This document shows positions 6,645 through 9,678 of a stretch of 9,678 nt of DNA, in pieces. Within the stretch, counting starts at the first letter, position 1, and the number at the start of each line of letters is the position of its first letter. The notes under the pieces are model-generated. The model ran no database searches and had not been told where the DNA came from. It saw only the letters and a program-made list of their open reading frames with translations. The DNA lies in NCBI GenBank assembly GCA_023700785.1, contig JAMPYH010000077.1, forward strand, positions 1 to 9,678, read 5' to 3'. The position numbers and the translations under genes were made by a program. The stretch is from Candidatus Zixiibacteriota bacterium. Its GTDB lineage: Bacteria; Zixibacteria; MSB-5A5; GN15; FEB-12.

Positions 6645-8921
6645 ATGACACTCGACCAGATAATTGACCTGCTACGGAACGACGAGGAAGTCAGCGGCAA
6701 TATCACCCACTGGAAGTCATTCGCGCCCAAACCGGCGCTTTATGCCGACTTCCCGACTTCCCTTGACTCGCGACTGATCCAGACCCTTCGCGCTCGAGGG
6801 ATCGAGCAGCTCTATTCGCACCAGGCATCGGCAGTCAACGCGGTGATCGGCGGCGAGGATGTTGTGGTCGTGACCCCGACCGCGTCGGGGAAGACGCTAT
6901 GCTACAATTTGCCGGTCCTTGATCAGATAATGCGGGATCCCAACTCCCGGGCGCTTTACCTCTTCCCGACCAAAGCGCTCTCGCAGGATCAATTGAGCGA
7001 GCTCTATGAACTGATCCAGAAGCTCGATGTTGACATCAAGACCTATACGTTCGATGGCGACACGCCGCAGACTGCCCGGCGCCTTATCCGCTCGGCCGGG
7101 CATATAGTCGTGACCAACCCGGATATGCTGCATGCCGGAATCCTCCCCCACCATACCAAGTGGATCAAACTATTTGAGAATCTCAAGTATGTCGTGATCG
7201 ACGAGGTTCATAACTACCGCGGGGTCTTCGGCTCGCATCTGGCGAATGTCATTAAGCGGCTCAAGCGGATCTGCGCGTTTTATGGCTCAAACCCGCAGTT
7301 TATCTGCTGCTCAGCGACTATCGCCAATCCGGCTGAACTTGCGGAGAGGATCATCGGCCGCAAACCAAGGTTGATCGACAACAATGGCGCCCCAGCCGGC
7401 GAGAGGCATTTCCTGATCTACAACCCGCCGGTGGTGAATAAGCAACTGGGTATTCGCCGTTCGTCGATAAACGAGGCCGCTCGGCTCGCCGCGCTGTTTT
7501 TGAGAAACAAAGTTCAGACGATCGTCTTCGCGCATTACCGGCTTTATGTTGAGGTACTACTGACCTACCTTCAGCGGGAGCTGAAGGGGGATTTCGGCCA
7601 GGGGATCAATATCGCCGGCTACCGCGGGGGGTACCTCCCCAACGAGCGCCGCCAGATAGAATCTGGCCTGCGCAGCGGCTCTATTACCGGCGTGGTTTCA
7701 ACCAACGCCCTGGAACTTGGTGTCGATATCGGCTCGCTTGATGTCTCCATCATCGTTGGCTACCCCGGCTCAATTGCGTCGCTTTGGCAACAGGCCGGCC
7801 GCGCGGGCCGCCGATCCGGGACCTCGGTCACGGTGATGATCGCCAACTCATCGGCCATTAATCAATTCCTCTGTTCGGAGCCAAAGTACATCTTCGACCG
7901 GACGCCGGAGTCGGGGATAATCGACCCGGATAACCTGATCATCCGGACCAGCCATCTCAAGTGCGCCGCGTTTGAACTGCCGTTTGGCGTTGAGGAATAC
8001 GGCCACGACGCCAACACCCGCCAGATTCTCGAGTATCTTTCCGACCAGAGTATCCTGCGCAAAGCTAACGACCGCTTCCACTGGTCGTCGGAGATATATC
8101 CCGCCCAGGGGGTCTCCTTGAGGTCAGCCTCGCCGGATAACTTTGTCATCCTCAATGAATCCGATAATGCCCGCGTGATAGGTGAGATCGACTACTTCTC
8201 CGCCCCTGTCTTTTTGCATCCCGAAGCGATCTACCTGCACTCGGCCAACCAGTATCAGGTCACCAATCTGGATTGGGAGGGGAAAATAGCGTATGTCAAG
8301 GAAGTCCAGGTTGATTACTACACCGACGCCGAGACCAAGACCGACCTGAAAGTCCTCGCGGTCAACCAGCAAAAGGATATTGGCGAGGCGATGCTTCACG
8401 CCGGTGAAGTGGCAGTCACCTGTACCACAGTTCTTTTTAAGAAGATCAAGTTCCAGACGCACGAGAATGTCGGTTCGGGCCAGCTGACCATGCCGGAGCT
8501 TGAGATGCACACCAACGCATTCTGGTACTCGTTTCCGGAGAATATTGTCGAACGGCTGGGATTGCGCGGCGATCAGTTCGGTGGCTCGTTACGGGGGCTG
8601 GCCAATATGCTTGGCAAGATCGCGCCGCTGTGGGTGATGTGCGACGCCCGGGATCTCCGGTCAATCTCGCAGGTCCGAGCGCCGTTCACCGAACGGCCGA
8701 CTGTTTACATATATGAGAATATTCCCGGCGGAGTGGGTTTGTCTGAAAAGCTGTTCAGCGAGTCCGAGCGGCTGTTTGATGCTTGCCGCGACCATATCCG
8801 GCGGTGCGAATGCTACTCCGGCTGTCCGACCTGCATTGGCCCGCCGATGGAAGTTGGCGACGGCGGCAAAGAGGGGACGCTGCGACTTTTGGAATACATG
8901 CTAGCGCTGATGCCGGTGTGA
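6645..8921 (+). CDS. DEAD/DEAH-box helicase with C-terminal four-Cys (MZB/DUF1998) domain, MrfA/YprA-like
   Basis: The 758-residue superfamily 2 helicase has HQASAV (59-64), Walker A PTASGKT (78-84), FPTKALSQDQ (107-116), TNPDMLH (157-163), DEVH box (186-189), motif III SAT (223-225), motif V TNALELGVDIG (353-363) and motif VI QQAGRAGRR (382-390). After the two RecA-like domains, a long C-terminal part ends in C721, C723, C727 and C730 (CECYSGCPTC), the cysteine site of MZB/DUF1998 proteins. Length and layout match Bacillus subtilis MrfA (YprA, about 750 residues), a 3'-to-5' DNA helicase that with the exonuclease MrfB repairs mitomycin C damage. No MrfB follows here. The ATG lies 7 bases after the archaemetzincin-like stop with no visible ribosome site, which suggests translational coupling. 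Family is clear; the repair role is inferred from relatives. Confidence 0.93.
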   Translation: MTLDQIIDLLRNDEEVSGNITHWKSFAPKPALYADFPTSLDSRLIQTLRARGIEQLYSHQASAVNAVIGGEDVVVVTPTASGKTLCYNLPVLDQIMRDPNSRALYLFPTKALSQDQLSELYELIQKLDVDIKTYTFDGDTPQTARRLIRSAGHIVVTNPDMLHAGILPHHTKWIKLFENLKYVVIDEVHNYRGVFGSHLANVIKRLKRICAFYGSNPQFICCSATIANPAELAERIIGRKPRLIDNNGAPAGERHFLIYNPPVVNKQLGIRRSSINEAARLAALFLRNKVQTIVFAHYRLYVEVLLTYLQRELKGDFGQGINIAGYRGGYLPNERRQIESGLRSGSITGVVSTNALELGVDIGSLDVSIIVGYPGSIASLWQQAGRAGRRSGTSVTVMIANSSAINQFLCSEPKYIFDRTPESGIIDPDNLIIRTSHLKCAAFELPFGVEEYGHDANTRQILEYLSDQSILRKANDRFHWSSEIYPAQGVSLRSASPDNFVILNESDNARVIGEIDYFSAPVFLHPEAIYLHSANQYQVTNLDWEGKIAYVKEVQVDYYTDAETKTDLKVLAVNQQKDIGEAMLHAGEVAVTCTTVLFKKIKFQTHENVGSGQLTMPELEMHTNAFWYSFPENIVERLGLRGDQFGGSLRGLANMLGKIAPLWVMCDARDLRSISQVRAPFTERPTVYIYENIPGGVGLSEKLFSESERLFDACRDHIRRCECYSGCPTCIGPPMEVGDGGKEGTLRLLEYMLALMPV

Positions 8922-8930
8922 GGGCAAGAA

Positions 8931-9530
8931 TTGTTTCCAGGTTTCAGAGGAGTAGCGAATTCGGCGGCTTTGGCAATATGTCTGATTGTAGCTGCCACAA
9001 CCTTGCCCACCTGTAGTTCGTTATTCATCGTCGATCCGGAGTGGGGGTTCGTTTCGGAGGATTTCAGGGCACCCATTGGAAAGTCGCTAAGTGAAATCTA
9101 TACCATCATGCCGATCAAGATCGATGACTCTACTTCACTCGAACTTAGGGCAAAAGTATTTGAAACCAATCCTTCAAGTAAACGAGCAAAATTCTTTCGT
9201 GTCCTTATGCTGTTCAGTTTGAAGGAGTCGAGATCAGATCATCGAATCAAGATTTTTGGCAATCGAGCTAAACTCCTCGTAAATGGTTGTTCACTTAAGT
9301 TTGATTCAGAATACTCGAAAGACCCTGGAACCAGGATTAAACGTCGGCAGGATTGGGTCTGGGCCGCATACGAGGCCCCACTCGATTCAATAGTACTTAG
9401 CCGCGATTCGGTTGGTTATGCTCAATGCACAATTGACGCAAGATTGGATAGCGTGGTTATGAATGGGGGGAAGCCAGTTGATGTAGGACATCTGCAGATT
9501 TTCGGACTCAAAATTTCGAGAGAAGATTAA
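8931..9530 (+). CDS. Predicted exported protein of unknown function
   Basis: The 199-residue product starts at TTG with a GAGGG ribosome site (8920-8924) overlapping the end of the helicase gene. An N-terminal hydrophobic stretch (SAALAICLIVAATTLPTC, about 11-28) looks like a signal peptide; LPTC is a poor lipobox, so lipidation at C28 is uncertain. The remainder is polar with alternating beta-type segments and two further cysteines (119 and 166); I recognise no domain. By eye its codons are more A/T-rich and less biased than those of the helicase before it, a mild hint of foreign or fast-evolving origin. It ends exactly against the opposing tRNA-Thr, sharing one base. It may be transcribed by read-through from the helicase, 9 bases upstream, but a functional link is not implied. 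Confidence 0.7.
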   Translation: MFPGFRGVANSAALAICLIVAATTLPTCSSLFIVDPEWGFVSEDFRAPIGKSLSEIYTIMPIKIDDSTSLELRAKVFETNPSSKRAKFFRVLMLFSLKESRSDHRIKIFGNRAKLLVNGCSLKFDSEYSKDPGTRIKRRQDWVWAAYEAPLDSIVLSRDSVGYAQCTIDARLDSVVMNGGKPVDVGHLQIFGLKISRED

Positions 9531-9602
9531 GCCGCAGAGCGGAATCGAACCGCTGACCTGCTGATTACGAATCAGCTGCTCTACCAGCTGAGCTACTGCG
9601 GC
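9530..9602 (-). tRNA. tRNA-Thr (anticodon CGT)
   Basis: The minus strand gives a full cloverleaf. The acceptor stem GCCGCAG/CTGCGGC has all seven pairs Watson-Crick, including G1-C72 and C2-G71 used for threonine identity. It has a D arm GCTC/GAGC, an anticodon stem GCTGA/TCAGC with loop TTCGTAA giving anticodon CGT, and a T arm AGCGG/CCGCT with loop TTCGATT. The discriminator is T73, complementary to base 9530, which is also the last base of the stop codon of the convergent gene. CCA is not encoded. It reads ACG codons. Confidence 0.96.
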
Positions 9603-9612
9603 CTGCAGAAAG

Positions 9613-9636
9613 AAAAACCGGCGACTTCCGCCGCCG
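9613..9636 (-). terminator. Terminator-like hairpin upstream of tRNA-Thr
   Basis: On the minus strand CGGCG (9636-9632) pairs with CGCCG (9623-9619) around an 8-base loop, then G and TTTTT (9617-9613), C, TTT. The stem is only 5 bp and an alternative fold (GTCG/CGAC) competes, so it is weak. It lies between the tRNA-Thr gene and its candidate promoter, where a strong terminator would be counter-productive; it may be a leader hairpin instead. Confidence 0.3.
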
Positions 9637-9645
9637 TCGTGGGTC

Positions 9646-9673
9646 AATCTATATCCCCACACCATAATGTCAA
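9646..9673 (-). promoter_or_regulatory. Candidate sigma70-type promoter of tRNA-Thr
   Basis: On the minus strand a perfect TTGACA (9673-9668), 16 bases, then TAGATT (9651-9646, 4 of 6 matches). Transcription would begin near 9639, about 37 bases before the tRNA 5' end. Confidence 0.5.
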
Positions 9674-9678
9674 CTGGA

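Noticed and set aside
6645..8921. Reading the helicase and its neighbours as a known anti-phage defence operon
   Set aside because: DUF1998 helicases do occur in some defence systems (for example DISARM), but the other required genes, such as a methyltransferase and a nuclease, are absent and the architecture matches a stand-alone MrfA better.
9387..9665. A 92-residue minus-strand open frame containing a QLVEQLIRNQQVSGSIP-type segment
   Set aside because: That segment is the well-known spurious translation of a tRNA gene, here tRNA-Thr.

Overview
The window is ordinary bacterial chromosome: closely packed genes, moderately GC-rich, with ATG, TTG and GTG starts. It looks like a little-studied Gram-negative-type lineage, given its two exported or lipidated proteins and its ECF sigma/anti-sigma pair. 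The archaemetzincin-like protein and the small CC/CPRC protein suggest something outside the well-known model phyla. An FCB-superphylum or Zixibacteria-like genome is only a guess. No phage, IS element, CRISPR array or rRNA is seen.

Layout. Positions 1-90 hold nothing I can support. A tRNA-Ala(GGC) on the minus strand has a near-consensus promoter and a rho-independent terminator. Just upstream of it on the same strand is a DHA2-type MFS drug exporter. The exporter's promoter overlaps a candidate promoter pointing the other way, into a three-gene plus-strand operon: an ECF sigma factor, a zinc-finger membrane anti-sigma factor and a lipoprotein of unknown function. A strong hairpin terminator closes this unit. 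Next come deoB (phosphopentomutase) and deoC (deoxyribose-phosphate aldolase), which act consecutively to turn deoxyribose 1-phosphate into acetaldehyde and glyceraldehyde 3-phosphate.

The most interesting part is 5855-8921, a tight plus-strand cluster of three genes. The first is a 64-residue putative zinc protein, possibly translated from a leaderless mRNA starting at a GTG behind a palindrome. The second is an archaemetzincin homologue whose catalytic motif is destroyed (HRxxHxxDxxE instead of HExxHxxGxxH) while its four structural cysteines remain. The third is an MrfA/YprA-like superfamily 2 helicase with a C-terminal four-cysteine motif. All three proteins carry cysteine clusters suited to zinc, and the helicase family is linked to DNA repair, so the cluster may be an uncharacterised repair or nucleic-acid module built around a pseudo-peptidase.

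At the right end an A/T-richer, TTG-started gene for an exported protein of unknown function converges on a minus-strand tRNA-Thr(CGT). The tRNA's discriminator base is the last base of that gene's stop codon.
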